A DNA stretch of 64,000 nt from Alicyclobacillus contaminans DSM 17975 (GCF_000429525.1 NZ_AUCA01000003.1:1-64000), one strand, 5' to 3'; counted from the first letter of the stretch, positions 35,701 to 44,314 are shown. The notes: generated from the sequence alone by a model not told the origin. A program made the numbers and translations.

Positions 35701-36273
35701 CAAATTCAGCAAGTCCGACGGTTGATACAATCCGCCTTCCGACTTGGCCTGCCGCCAGCGCTGATACAGCTTGAGGACATCGCGCTGCTTCGCCAGCCAC
35801 AGGGAGGAGTCCGCAGCATCCGCCCATCCCAGGGCATTCGCTGCCTCCGGCCCGGCGCCGGGGACCTCTCCGACCTCCGCTGCCGCAAACGCGTCGAACG
35901 TATCCAACAGTGCATCCAACAGCCCCACTGTGGGCTGACTCTTGCCGAGCACCGCCAGCTCCGGCTGGGTGGCGCGAAACACTTCCGCCAGGAGGAGTCG
36001 GCTACCGGTCGCGGTCAACGGATGCCATGAACTCTCCATCTCCTGGCTCTGCAGCCGCAAAGCCAGCCGTTGCAGCGGAATGACTTCTGCGCGGAGCACC
36101 GTAGGCACGGTTTCCAACAGCATTCGCTCGGTCGTATACGACAGGACGTCCGGTGTGATCCAGAACAGCGGCGGCCCCAGCGGTGTCTGGCGCAACGTCT
36201 TGCCAATCTCGTCTCGAATCCACGTTGACTTCCCACTGCCACTGGGACCCATCAACCAGCGAACTCGTCCCAT
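32704..36273 (-). CDS. addB: AddAB helicase-nuclease subunit AddB
   Basis: 1189 residues. An inactivated helicase domain begins with a Walker A 'LMGPSGSGKST'; the C-terminal nuclease carries 'FRIVDYKSRQ'. An iron-sulphur cluster is indicated by Cys in 'FYKCPYQHF' and the C-terminal trio 'CHKCGLQRVCQ', as in AddB/Dna2 nucleases. ATG 36273 is chosen (GGAAGGTGA upstream); ATG 36291 is possible. First gene of the addBA operon, divergent from the NiaP-like permease gene. Confidence 0.95.
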   Translation of the reverse strand: MGRVRWLMGPSGSGKSTWIRDEIGKTLRQTPLGPPLFWITPDVLSYTTERMLLETVPTVLRAEVIPLQRLALRLQSQEMESSWHPLTATGSRLLLAEVFRATQPELAVLGKSQPTVGLLDALLDTFDAFAAAEVGEVPGAGPEAANALGWADAADSSLWLAKQRDVLKLYQRWRQAKSEGGLYQPSDLLNLVRKHLGHHPMLEGARLFIDGYADMTPSELAFVLALAERAEETVVSFCLCPEWTDALPVWSMDELNRMTLTDLLGYIPDQERVFAPQTLRLFARMRAAAASRKLPLGDEVRLAHPAPEAGGLAARLHDAVFTPRAKDTDAADGQGVCLAAAQNIRVEADGVAREILRLHREAQVPYAEVMVLVPDWQLYFPYLREAFRRHGVAALLDEFPSLANHPAARFLLAALRCVEDGFSLESMLRLLKTDFCQLTPEAADWLETYLRKYEVAGPTAWLQGEPWRFAWENREQPDDESSADAVDQRAEQLRQTLLQYIRPLSEQLASPECTPQHFAAALWTLLEAVNARRTVAEWMVTDTVETSPLAASLHEQAWQRMMALLSDLHDNPVQRPVPRNFLVNMVRTDVQHQHMTTIPAGVGQVLVSEYERAQGARAEVVFVLGAVDGRLPRRWKSGGLFADGDYLRLRKEMGVWLADTAEERQLSERKTLYTVLTRAEHRLYLTAPLADVDGKEARPAAVVARLREHFGDRLQADALWTSVGDGGDETWRWWTASSALDRLLEDLRPDGQRPLQPAQRAAIFRWFSATPQRRQQLVSALAGVIHRTKAQPLDEATARRLYGAPVHLSAYQVESFYKCPYQHFVTFGLRLKEEVGLDITAALRGTLLHDVIHRFVDRMSRDMQAWRAMEDDAAVAAMRQVFEQWIELPKAAMWRRRAVRKYLADEAWSVLARAAVVLTRHARHGRFTPALLEAEFDVHMSAAGGDLHLALGDDAAVHLRGRVDRVDVLETDSGTVFRIVDYKSRQLNIKLSDVDHGLQLQLPLYAAVIEQISPSLMGTKATPVGLIYLPLLRKWTTRSAPLAAEAARAERIRAMQARGLMVHHVDVVAGMDERLTQPDAKSDLFATVYKKNGELYANAPVLSPDDWRRLLAVASRRVGEAVAQMERGVIDIAPYRKSRQETACHKCGLQRVCQIDPRWDGTPFRTLDNLSNEQVLARWSTDESGRRDG

Positions 36274-36493
36274 ACGCACGTCACCTTCCATCCTCGGAAT
36301 TGCGCAGCCGGCTCCATCATCCGAACCGATGTTCTCATTTCTTCACTCTATCCCATCCACTGCCCGGTTGCAATTTCCAATGGTCTCCATCTCTTCGCCA
36401 TTGGCGCATTCCTGCACACTTTGTCGGAATTGGGCATAAGTCGATACATGCAACATTGTCAGCCAGCATCTCTCCGGAAGGAGTGAACGCAAC

Positions 36494-37720
36494 ATGTCCA
36501 CGCAAGAAGTCTCCCTGGAAATGAATCCGCGCGCGAAACCTGTCTCCAAGACGCGTCTCCTGCTGCTGTCCGGATTCGGACTGTTGTTCGATTCGATGGA
36601 CGTGGGCCTGTTTTCCTTCGTCCTGGTGGCGTTGACCAAACAGTGGCACCTCACGCAGGGTACAGCGGGCCTGCTCGGGAGCCTCGGGTTTGTCGGTATG
36701 GCGGTTGGTTCCGCACTCGCAGGTCTGTTGGCCGATCGGTTTGGACGCAAGACGATGTTCATGTGGACCCTGCTCGTGTACAGCATTGCCACGGGTCTCA
36801 CCGCGTTTGCCTGGGGTATCGGCATTCTGATGGTGTTCCGATTTCTCGTCGGCTTCGGACTCGGCGGGGAGCTTCCGGTGGCCACCACGTACGTGTTGGA
36901 GTCGTCCGACGAATCCGAACGCGGACGCCGCGTGGTGCTGCTGGAGATGTTTTATGCGTTCGGATCGCTTGCCGCGGCCATCATTTCACGGGTGATTATC
37001 CCGTCCATCGGCTGGCGCATGGTGTTTCTCATTGGCGCACTGCCCGCGCTGTACGTGCTCGTGCTGCGACGACACCTGCCGGAATCGCCGAAGTTCTCCG
37101 CCGGCCCGAAACCGTCTCTGGGGGCAATGATTGCGCGGCTGTGGCGGCGCGATGTGGCGCGCGGCACCGTGGTCACCTGGCTGTTGTGGTTCGCCATGAA
37201 TTTCACGTTCTACGGCGTATCGTTGTGGCTGCCATCCATTTTGGCGCAGAAGGGATACTCTGTGGTCAACAGCCTGAGTTACGTGCTGGTGATGGACCTG
37301 GCACAGATTCCGGGATACCTTGCGGCCGCCCGGCTGGTGGAACGCTGGGGACGCAAACGCACCCTCGTGCCCTTCATGCTGTTGGCCGCCCTGGCCACGC
37401 TCGGGTTTGGCTTTGCCGAAGGCACCGTCTGGCTGCTCGTATTCGGCATTCTGCTCAATTTCTTTCTGTTCGGCAGCTGGGCCAGCACGTATATTTTTAC
37501 CGTCGAGCAATTTCCTACAGAAATTCGGGCATCCGGCATGGGTTGGGCCGCAGGCTTCGGTCGAATCGGTTCCATCATCGCGCCGTACCTGGTTGGCGTC
37601 ATGCTCGCAAACGGCAGCAGCTTCACCACCGTCTTCGTCGTGTTTTTCCTGGCACTGATTGTCGGTTTCCTCGTGGTATCAGGGTTTGGCCGGGAAACCT
37701 TGGGACGAAACGTGGAGTAA
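36494..37720 (+). CDS. MFS transporter resembling the niacin permease NiaP (YceI)
   Basis: 408 residues, 12 TM. It follows NiaP closely by motif: 'GLLFDSMDVGLFSF', 'GLLADRFGRKTMF', 'FLVGFGLGGELPVATTYVLES', 'YGVSLWLPSILAQKGYS', 'DLAQIPGYLAAARLVERWGRKR', 'EQFPTEIRASGMGWAAGFGRIG'. The sugar/aromatic-acid branch of MFS is close, so nicotinate as substrate is a good but unproven inference. ATG 36494 has GGAAGGAG. No NAD gene is adjacent. A weak promoter (TTGTCG 36421, 17 bp, ATACAT 36444) lies upstream. Confidence 0.8.
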   Translation: MSTQEVSLEMNPRAKPVSKTRLLLLSGFGLLFDSMDVGLFSFVLVALTKQWHLTQGTAGLLGSLGFVGMAVGSALAGLLADRFGRKTMFMWTLLVYSIATGLTAFAWGIGILMVFRFLVGFGLGGELPVATTYVLESSDESERGRRVVLLEMFYAFGSLAAAIISRVIIPSIGWRMVFLIGALPALYVLVLRRHLPESPKFSAGPKPSLGAMIARLWRRDVARGTVVTWLLWFAMNFTFYGVSLWLPSILAQKGYSVVNSLSYVLVMDLAQIPGYLAAARLVERWGRKRTLVPFMLLAALATLGFGFAEGTVWLLVFGILLNFFLFGSWASTYIFTVEQFPTEIRASGMGWAAGFGRIGSIIAPYLVGVMLANGSSFTTVFVVFFLALIVGFLVVSGFGRETLGRNVE

Positions 37721-37740
37721 CCGCCCATGTAAATGAAAAC

Positions 37741-37762
37741 GGCGCCGCACCCCCGCGGCGCC
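37741..37762 (-). terminator. Terminator of dusB (shared with the NiaP-like gene)
   Basis: GGCGCCGC (37741-37748), six-base loop, GCGGCGCC (37755-37762). On the minus strand it is followed by GTTTTCATTT. It lies between the two convergent genes. Confidence 0.7.
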
Positions 37763-37778
37763 GCACGCACTTTGATGT

Positions 37779-38753
37779 TCAGCCGGCCAGCCGTTGCCCT
37801 TCGAGGAAATGACGGAGTACATTCTCCATTCCAGCTCGGGTCGTCTGCTGATTGATCTCCTCCCGCAGCTGCGCCGCGCCCGGCATTCCCTTGATGTACC
37901 ATGCAGCGTGTTTGCGCATCTCACGCACGCCAATCATTTCTCCCTTGTCCTCCACCAACAGATTCAGGTGCAGGATGGCCACGTCAATTCGCTCTTCAAA
38001 GCTGGGCCTCGGCAGTTTTTCGCCGGTCCGAAGATAATGGGTGATTTCCCGGAAAATCCACGGATTCCCGAGGGCGGCCCGCCCAACCATCACGCCATCG
38101 CAGCCGGTCTCTTCAAACAGACGCTTGGCATCCTCTGGCTCCACCACATCGCCGTTGCCAATCACCGGAATGTCCACCGCTTCCTTCACCTTGCGAATGA
38201 TGGACCAATCCGCCTTCCCACTGTACATCTGCTTCGCCGTACGGCCGTGCACGGCCACCGCCTTGGCGCCTGCTTCCTGCACAGCGAGGGCCACCTCGAC
38301 GGCATTGACGTGATCGTCATCCCAGCCTTTACGAAATTTCACCGTCACCGGCTTGTCCACGCGCTCGACCACGGCGCGGACAATGTCGGCAGCGTAGTTC
38401 GGATCACGCGCCAGCGCCGCACCGGAACCGTTCTTATATATCTTCAACACAGGGCAGCCCATGTTGATGTCAATGATGTCCGCATTGGTTTCGCCGACCA
38501 TTTCCGCCGCCATTACCATGGACGCCTTGTCGTATCCCATCAGCTGCAGGCTGACCGGGTGTTCATCCGGGAGAATGGTCAACATGTGCAAACTTTTCTT
38601 ATTACCGTGCACCAGCGCTTTGTCGCTCACCATTTCGGCGCAGACCATACCGGCGCCGAGGTGCTTGGCAATTTTTCGAAACGGCGGGTTGCACACGCCA
38701 GCCATCGGCGCCAGGATCACCGGGTTGTCAATCACCACATTGCCGATTTGCAT
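37779..38753 (-). CDS. dusB: tRNA-dihydrouridine synthase B
   Basis: FMN-dependent reduction of uridine in tRNA D-loops, 324 residues. TIM-barrel signatures: 'VILAPMAGVCNPPFRKIAK', catalytic Cys in 'DINMGCPVLKIYKNGSG', 'VTVKFRKGWDD', 'VHGRTAKQMYSGKADW', 'VIGNGDV', 'VMVGRAALGNPWIF'. ATG 38753 has GGAGGG. In many bacilli dus lies near folate genes; here it is isolated. Confidence 0.95.
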   Translation of the reverse strand: MQIGNVVIDNPVILAPMAGVCNPPFRKIAKHLGAGMVCAEMVSDKALVHGNKKSLHMLTILPDEHPVSLQLMGYDKASMVMAAEMVGETNADIIDINMGCPVLKIYKNGSGAALARDPNYAADIVRAVVERVDKPVTVKFRKGWDDDHVNAVEVALAVQEAGAKAVAVHGRTAKQMYSGKADWSIIRKVKEAVDIPVIGNGDVVEPEDAKRLFEETGCDGVMVGRAALGNPWIFREITHYLRTGEKLPRPSFEERIDVAILHLNLLVEDKGEMIGVREMRKHAAWYIKGMPGAAQLREEINQQTTRAGMENVLRHFLEGQRLAG

Positions 38754-38874
38754 GCGTTCCCCTCCTTGGATTTGGTCTCAGCACCCATCGGGCATACTGT
38801 TCTTACAGTACCAAACGTCAACGGTTCTCTGCAAATCAATGAATTTCCAGGCGTGCCGTGACCCTGGCTCCGTT

Positions 38875-39099
38875 TCAGCTCCCGGCCATTCGCGCCGTGA
38901 GAAACAGATCCACGAGCCACCATATGCCGACCACAAACATCAGAAGGTGTCCAATCAGAATCGGGAATGTCAGGCCGCCGATGACCGTCAGCGCCAGCAT
39001 CGTCACGCCGCTGCCAACTCGCCCGCAGTACATGCGGTGTATCCCCAGATAACCGAGAAAGAACCACAACACGTACGCCAGCGCCACCGATTTGCCCAT
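38875..39099 (-). CDS. TM2 domain membrane protein, 74 aa
   Basis: Two TM helices ('VALAYVLWFFLGYLGIHRMY', 'LMFVVGIWWLVDLFL') with the TM2 family motif 'GYLGIHRMYCGRVGSGVTML' between them. ATG 39099 has AGGTGG; the longer frame to 39207 is not supported. Function of TM2 proteins is unknown; they often hold polar or charged residues in a helix hairpin. Confidence 0.8.
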   Translation of the reverse strand: MGKSVALAYVLWFFLGYLGIHRMYCGRVGSGVTMLALTVIGGLTFPILIGHLLMFVVGIWWLVDLFLTARMAGS

Positions 39100-39208
39100 A
39101 CCGAACCGACCACCTGTCCGCAGGAGTTGTGCGGCGTGTGCCGCGCCTGGTCTACCGTATGTCGGGAACGGTTGTCTGGATTCCGTATGGCTCAAGGCGT
39201 ATGACAAA

Positions 39209-39237
39209 GGGCCGCGGAGATGTGGACCCCGCGGCCC
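39209..39237 (-). terminator. Terminator of the amino-acid permease
   Basis: GGGCCGCGG (39209-39217) and CCGCGGCCC (39229-39237) form a 9-bp GC stem; on the minus strand TTTG follows. Confidence 0.65.
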
Positions 39238-39270
39238 TCGTTCCCTGTATCCACAGACGAATCTGGTACC

Positions 39271-40623
39271 CTACTGTGAACCATCGCGTCCGGACCGGAT
39301 CGCGAATCGATACGGAACGTACAGCAGCGCGATGAGGCAAATCGCCGCCAGGGTCAGGGCCGATCCGAACCATGGGGATGTGGCCACAATCCCGATGAAG
39401 ATGACGAGCAGCGCCAGCACCGCAAACAGAGAACCCAGCGGGATGGATTGCCCACTCCGTGTGCGGGTCCTCACGTGCGCGAGCGCCAGCAGCGTCCAGA
39501 CGAGAACGACTGAATATCCGGGAATGACCATCAGGTCATCAAACGTGTGCCCGCCCGCGAACATCGCGACCACGACGCCGACGTACAGAAAGGACGTGCT
39601 GACCAGCAGTGCCCGCACCGGCACGCCGTTCCTGGACAAACGGGCGAACCACCGCGGCGCCTGCCCGTCCAGCGCCTGACTGTACAACACCCGCGACGCG
39701 GCGAACATGCCCGAGTTGGCGGTCGAGAGAACCGCCGTCAGAATGACGAAATTGAGAATGTCGGGCACCGCAGGAATACCCATGGCTTGAAACACCGTCA
39801 CGAAGGGGCTGCCGACAGCGCCCACCTGGTCCCACGGAACCAGGCTGATAATGACCAAAATTGGCAGCACGTAAAAGAGCAGAATCCGAACCATCACGCC
39901 GCGGGCCACGCGCGGAATGACGCGTTCAGGATCGTGTGTCTCGCCCATGGTCATGCCCACCATTTCCGTGCCGCCAAAGGAAAACATGACCACAATCATG
40001 GCGGCAAACCATCCGCCCATCCCGTTGGGAAACAGCCCGCCGTGACTCCATACGTTGTGAAATCCGGGGGCGGGATGATGGCTGTAGCCGGTGAACAGCA
40101 GCGTTCCACCCAGTAGAATGAACAGAATGAGAACGCCAATCTTGATACTCGCCAACCAGTATTCCGTCTCCCCGTAGATCCGCACCGGATTCAGGTTGAT
40201 GACGGTGATGGCGATGGAAATGATCAATGACAGCACCCACAGCGGGATGGTTGGCAGCCATCGCTGCACCAGTGACGCCGCTGTCGTGGTTTCCACGGCC
40301 ATCACGAGCACCCAGTCAAGCCAATACATCCATGCGGCCACATGCGCTGGAAACGGTCCCAAAGCCGCAGCCAGCAAATCTCGAAACGTTCCGGCCTGCG
40401 GCTGCTGCACCGTCATGTCTGCAAGTCCGCGCATGACAAACAGTAGGATGATGCCTCCGACCACGTATGCCAACACGACAGAAGGTCCGGCCAAATGAAT
40501 GGTGTCCGCCGATCCCTTGAACAATCCCGCGCCGATGGCGCCGCCAAGGGCCATCATCAGGATGTGCCTTGCTCTCAAACTCCGCTGCAACCGCAGGGTT
40601 TCCTCCTGGCTGCCTCCGCTCAT
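39271..40623 (-). CDS. Amino-acid permease, APC superfamily
   Basis: 450 residues, about 12 TM helices. 'LRARHILMMALGGAIGAGLFKGSADTI' (TM1 unwound substrate-binding GAIGxG motif) and 'FSFGGTEMVGMTMGETHDPERVIPR' (TM6) are hallmark regions. Closest known style is the YbxG/GABA-permease group; the substrate cannot be specified. ATG 40623 has AAGGGGAGTT. The 289 bp upstream hold no gene; a possible TTGCAA-17 bp-TATGTC promoter was seen on the minus strand. Confidence 0.9.
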   Translation of the reverse strand: MSGGSQEETLRLQRSLRARHILMMALGGAIGAGLFKGSADTIHLAGPSVVLAYVVGGIILLFVMRGLADMTVQQPQAGTFRDLLAAALGPFPAHVAAWMYWLDWVLVMAVETTTAASLVQRWLPTIPLWVLSLIISIAITVINLNPVRIYGETEYWLASIKIGVLILFILLGGTLLFTGYSHHPAPGFHNVWSHGGLFPNGMGGWFAAMIVVMFSFGGTEMVGMTMGETHDPERVIPRVARGVMVRILLFYVLPILVIISLVPWDQVGAVGSPFVTVFQAMGIPAVPDILNFVILTAVLSTANSGMFAASRVLYSQALDGQAPRWFARLSRNGVPVRALLVSTSFLYVGVVVAMFAGGHTFDDLMVIPGYSVVLVWTLLALAHVRTRTRSGQSIPLGSLFAVLALLVIFIGIVATSPWFGSALTLAAICLIALLYVPYRFAIRSGRDGSQ

Positions 40624-40870
40624 ATGAACTCCCCTTTTCTCTATCTCCTCTGCTCAAGCGCCCTTGGGACGCCTGACAGGCCCATCCCCGGGTCTCCCAA
40701 AGACATACCGAATTCTGGACGATTTTGCAATGTAATATTTTGGTTGTTGGAACCCACCCTGTCTACGCGGGCGTTTTATCGACGATAACACCACTCAGTT
40801 ACACCTCGTCGATGCGCACGCCGAACGCAGACACCACCGGAACGTGAAAGGGCTTAACGCCTCACCGCAC

Positions 40871-40897
40871 AAAAAAGAGCCCTACTCAGGGCCCTCT
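40871..40897 (-). terminator. Terminator of the D-Ala-D-Ala carboxypeptidase gene
   Basis: AGAGCCCT (40876-40883), loop ACTC, AGGGCCCTCT (40888-40897) with a two-base bulge. On the minus strand six T residues follow directly. Confidence 0.85.
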
Positions 40898-40912
40898 TCA
40901 GCATGTGTTTCG

Positions 40913-41788
40913 CTATACCAACACGACCTGTCTTTGCCTATCCGCAAACTCGAGCAGTCGGCGCGTCTCACGGTACATGTAGCTCTTTCTCGGTGCGCCG
41001 AGCACCACGGAAATCCGGACATGATCTCCCTGTTTCGCCGCAAAGGCCAGACAGTACATGGCTTTCGACGTATACCCGGTCTTTCCACCAATCACATCGC
41101 CGAAGGTCGTGTGTTCCAAGTACATAAAACGATTGCCGTTGCGAATCGTCTTGCCGGCCACCGTGTACGATTTGGTTTGCATGGCGGCGACAATGCGCGG
41201 ATATTGAATGGCGGCCCGTAGAATTTGGGCGATGTCGTGCGCGGTGGACTTGTGGTCATCATCGTGCAATCCGTTCGGTGTGATGAAATTCGTATGCGTG
41301 CAGCCAATCAGACGTGCCTGCAGATTCATCATGCGGGCGAACCCTTCCTGAGAGCCGCCCACAGTTTCAGCCACCGCGTACGCCACGTCGTTGGCGCTCT
41401 TCATTAACAATGCGTACAACGCTTCCTCGGCGGTCATGGTGGTTCCCGGCGCCACGCCCAGTCGCACCCGGTCCTGCCGAGCGGCCTCCGGACTGACATA
41501 GACCAGATCTTCTGGCTGCAGGTGCGTGACCAACAGGATGGCGGTCATCAACTTGGTCGTGCTCGCTGGATACACCGGCAGATCCGCGTTCTTGCTGTAC
41601 AGCGTTTTGCCGGTCTCCGCATCAAGGACAATCGCCGCCTTTGCGTTCACGAACACCCGTTCCGCAGCGTTCGCGGACAGTGGCACCGCCACCCACCCCA
41701 GGACCACGAGCGCCGCCAAGACCCAGCGCAGGACCGCCCCCGGCCTCGTCAGAGGTCCGTTCACCGCCCCTTCCAATCCGACTTTCAT
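40913..41788 (-). CDS. D-alanyl-D-alanine carboxypeptidase (S11, DacF-like)
   Basis: Trims the terminal D-Ala of peptidoglycan stem peptides, outside the membrane. Signal peptide with A39-N40-A41 cleavage site; catalytic Ser76 in 'YPASTTKLM' (SxxK, Lys79); 'KSANDVAYAV' (SxN) and 'IGGKTGYTSKA' (KTG). 291 residues, about 100 shorter than B. subtilis DacF: it ends soon after the catalytic fold, so the C-terminal beta domain and membrane anchor of PBP5-type enzymes are absent. Secreted form likely. ATG 41788 has GGAGTGG. Confidence 0.9.
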   Translation of the reverse strand: MKVGLEGAVNGPLTRPGAVLRWVLAALVVLGWVAVPLSANAAERVFVNAKAAIVLDAETGKTLYSKNADLPVYPASTTKLMTAILLVTHLQPEDLVYVSPEAARQDRVRLGVAPGTTMTAEEALYALLMKSANDVAYAVAETVGGSQEGFARMMNLQARLIGCTHTNFITPNGLHDDDHKSTAHDIAQILRAAIQYPRIVAAMQTKSYTVAGKTIRNGNRFMYLEHTTFGDVIGGKTGYTSKAMYCLAFAAKQGDHVRISVVLGAPRKSYMYRETRRLLEFADRQRQVVLV

Positions 41789-41841
41789 GGAACCACTCCT
41801 TCGCTCACGTTCTCCTATAACGTGAGCGACGCCGGTCCCTT

Positions 41842-42540
41842 TTATGTGGTCGAATCCGCCGAGGAACGGATCGTCGACGTGAGCAGACGCACCAGGATGC
41901 GCCGCGCGACGTTCTCATCCAATGAGTAGGACGATCCGCCGACTTCGATGGGTACGCCCGCTTCAAACGCGGATCTGCCGTCGGGAATGAAAATGTCCGC
42001 GCCCGGCACGATACCTGCGCGATGCAGGAAGCGCAAGAGATCCAGATCTTCCTCCGCCTGCTCGTAAATGCGCACCACCTGAACCCTCGCGGGCGGCGCC
42101 ACGTCGGTTAACGGAATACCTTTTTCCCACTGCGCCCCGGAGCCCGGAATAATGTTGCCGTGCGGGCAGGTTTTGGGTCGGCCGAGTTTTTCAAACAGTC
42201 GCTCCTCCACCAGAGGAGACAGCGCGTGCTCAAGTCGGCCGGCTTCCACATGGGCGTCCGCCCAGTCCAACCCCAATTCATCGCTCAACCATCGCTCCAG
42301 CAAACGGTGCCGGCGAACAATCACCTCTGCCCGCCGCGTTCCCTCCGGCGTCAACACAATCGCGCGGGACTCGCCGGGCGCCACCAACCCCGCGGCGGTC
42401 ATCCGTTGCACCGTTTGCGTGACCGTTGGCCGAGATACATTTAAATAGTCGGCCAGTACCGACGGAAGGACCACCTCCCCTTCCGTGGTCAACACATAGA
42501 TGGCTTCAAGGTACTCTTCCAAGCCGTGCGTTCGAGGCAT
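41842..42540 (-). CDS. DtxR-family metal-dependent regulator with SH3-like C-terminal domain
   Basis: 232 residues. N-terminal winged HTH 'GLEEYLEAIYVL' and 'ADYLNVSRPTVTQTVQRMTAAGLV'; dimerisation/metal domain 'DAHVEAGRLEHALSPLVEERLFEKL'; 'CPHGNIIPG' linker; FeoA/SH3-like C-terminus. At ligand positions, DtxR Met10 corresponds to Glu and DtxR Cys102 to Gly here, so the metal (Fe or Mn) is uncertain. ATG 42540 is preferred to TTG 42549, which is too close to the AAGGGGG site. Confidence 0.85.
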   Translation of the reverse strand: MPRTHGLEEYLEAIYVLTTEGEVVLPSVLADYLNVSRPTVTQTVQRMTAAGLVAPGESRAIVLTPEGTRRAEVIVRRHRLLERWLSDELGLDWADAHVEAGRLEHALSPLVEERLFEKLGRPKTCPHGNIIPGSGAQWEKGIPLTDVAPPARVQVVRIYEQAEEDLDLLRFLHRAGIVPGADIFIPDGRSAFEAGVPIEVGGSSYSLDENVARRILVRLLTSTIRSSADSTT

Positions 42541-42557
42541 CCAACGCAACCCCCTTC

Positions 42558-43238
42558 CTACGCCCGCCGCACGCGACAGCGCCCCAGGGTTGCATCCGCA
42601 AACTGCAAAACCAACTCATCTCCATCCTCCAGCGGCCCAACACCTGCGGGCGTTCCCGTGTAGACAACGTCACCCGCACCGAGGCCAAAGTGTTCAGCAA
42701 TGAAGTCCAGAAGCGTTTGCCAATGGAACAACATGTCGCGAGCCACGCCCTCTTGAACCGTTTGACCGTTGCGAATGAGTCGGAACGGCGTGTGGAGCAT
42801 GGCATCCCAGTCGTTGACCGCGTAGACATCCGTCATCACCGCCGCGTGGCGGAATCCTTTCGCGAACTCCCACGGTTGCCCGGCCTTCTTCAGGCGATTC
42901 TGCGCATCTCTGTCCGTCAGATCGAGCCCAAGCGCCACGCCGCTCACGCGGTTCGCGAACGGCTCTCCCGGCCGGTGAGCGTCTCCCATCACCAATACAA
43001 TCTCCACTTCATGATGAATGTTTTGACGCCCGGCCGGCAACATCAGGTCTCCCGCCGCCGCCGTCAACGCGTGCGTGGGCTTGCCAAAAACCATCGGCGA
43101 CTCCGGGACCGCATTTCCCAATTCAACGGCATGGTCACGGTAGTTTCTGCCGATGCAGTAAATGTTCCGAACCACGTTCGGCAACTGTTCGATGGTGTAA
43201 ACCACATCCCCTAATGCGTGTCCCGCCAAGTTTTCCAT
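42558..43238 (-). CDS. Fumarylacetoacetate-hydrolase family protein
   Basis: 226 residues, mixed beta-roll fold hydrolase or decarboxylase of 2-keto acids. 'IYCIGRNYRDHAVELGN', metal ligands in 'HHEVEIVLVMG' (Glu pair) and 'GLDLTDRDAQN' (Asp), plus 'GDVVYTGTPAGVGPLEDGD'. Substrate unknown (acylpyruvate, oxaloacetate or homocatechol-type). The start is not certain: ATG 43238 touches its ribosome-like AGGGAG, and a GTG 11 codons later is possible. It lies 20 bp from the next upstream gene on the same strand. Confidence 0.88.
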   Translation of the reverse strand: MENLAGHALGDVVYTIEQLPNVVRNIYCIGRNYRDHAVELGNAVPESPMVFGKPTHALTAAAGDLMLPAGRQNIHHEVEIVLVMGDAHRPGEPFANRVSGVALGLDLTDRDAQNRLKKAGQPWEFAKGFRHAAVMTDVYAVNDWDAMLHTPFRLIRNGQTVQEGVARDMLFHWQTLLDFIAEHFGLGAGDVVYTGTPAGVGPLEDGDELVLQFADATLGRCRVRRA

Positions 43239-43258
43239 CTCCCTAGCCAGCAATGGCT

Positions 43259-44314
43259 TTATTCTACCATACCCGAAGTTTTCGGTCCGTTCGGCGGATC
43301 GACTTCGAGGCGAAAATCTTCCATCAATTGGCGGTAATCGTTCCACAGAGCCGCTTCACGGACGGCGAACGGCAGAGCGTTGCCCACCTCACGCGGGTGC
43401 AACGGTGCCTCCGCCAAAGCCGCCACCACTGCCCGTTCACTCGCACAGAGGACTGCGGACCACGCTCGCACCTGACGGGCGACTTCGTCCAGCCGTTCGG
43501 CCCATGCGGCCATGTCCGCGCTGTCCATCCCGTCCGCAGCCTTCCATTCCAACAGCGTCCGCATCATCCCTGCGGCATGCGCGTATCCCTGGCGGAGATG
43601 GAACAGGGCGTCGTGAATGCGCTCCAACCCCATCCTGCGACGACGAACCAGCGGACTGAAGCGCACGGCGCGGATGGCCTTGCCGACCTCTTGTGCCGTG
43701 TCATGCAATTCGTCCAGATAACGGCGTGTCTCCGCCTGCAGCGCCTGTCCATCATGGTCGTCCGCTCCCTGCCGCAGCCACGTCCCCATGCGGAGGAACC
43801 GTTGAGACAACTCTCTGCCCGCAGCTTCCACCGACGCACGGGCGGCGGGTGTGTAGTCGGGAGGAAGGACAAACATGTTGGTCAGAATGGCCACCACCGC
43901 CCCGAGGAGGGTATCGACGATGCGCGCCATACCGTATCCGTACCCGTGTCCTCCCACGGTCATCACCATCATGGCGCTGACACCAACCTGCGGAATCGCC
44001 TGTTCCCCCAGACGAATCCACGTGGCCAATCCCGTTCCGAGCAGCACAATCAATGCCAAGCTCCAGCCGTGCAAGCCAAGCCATCGAACAATGCCCATGG
44101 CAAGCAGCACACCAACCACAATGCCAATCACCCGCTGGTAGCCCTTCCAGATGGACTCTTCCACGGTGACCTGCAAACACAGAATCGCCGCCAGCGGCGC
44201 AAAGTACGGGCGCGTGGTGCCGAGCCACCGCGCCAGTTCCCAGGAGATTCCAGCCGCCAACGCCGTTTTCCAGATGGAACTGTAACGTACGAGCCATGTC
44301 CAGACGTTTTTCAT
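43259..44314 (-). CDS. FUSC / aromatic-acid-exporter-like membrane protein
   Basis: 351 residues. Five or six TM helices in the first ~140 residues ('IWKTALAAGISWELARWLG', 'YFAPLAAILCLQVTVEES', 'VIGIVVGVLLAMGIVRWLG', 'LALIVLLGTGLATWI') and then a long charged helical cytoplasmic domain. This matches the ArAE_1/FUSC family (YqjA-type), which may extrude aromatic acids. ATG 44314 has no strong ribosome site but gives the family N-terminus. Confidence 0.8.
   Translation of the reverse strand: MKNVWTWLVRYSSIWKTALAAGISWELARWLGTTRPYFAPLAAILCLQVTVEESIWKGYQRVIGIVVGVLLAMGIVRWLGLHGWSLALIVLLGTGLATWIRLGEQAIPQVGVSAMMVMTVGGHGYGYGMARIVDTLLGAVVAILTNMFVLPPDYTPAARASVEAAGRELSQRFLRMGTWLRQGADDHDGQALQAETRRYLDELHDTAQEVGKAIRAVRFSPLVRRRRMGLERIHDALFHLRQGYAHAAGMMRTLLEWKAADGMDSADMAAWAERLDEVARQVRAWSAVLCASERAVVAALAEAPLHPREVGNALPFAVREAALWNDYRQLMEDFRLEVDPPNGPKTSGMVE

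Noticed and set aside
40800-40870. Short protein-like minus-strand stretch ending IDEV before the dacF-like terminator
   Set aside because: About 20 codons with no proper start or ribosome site after an upstream stop; treated as chance.
40624-40912. Possible riboswitch or T-box in front of the amino-acid permease
   Set aside because: No T-box sequence, antiterminator or aptamer pattern was recognised.
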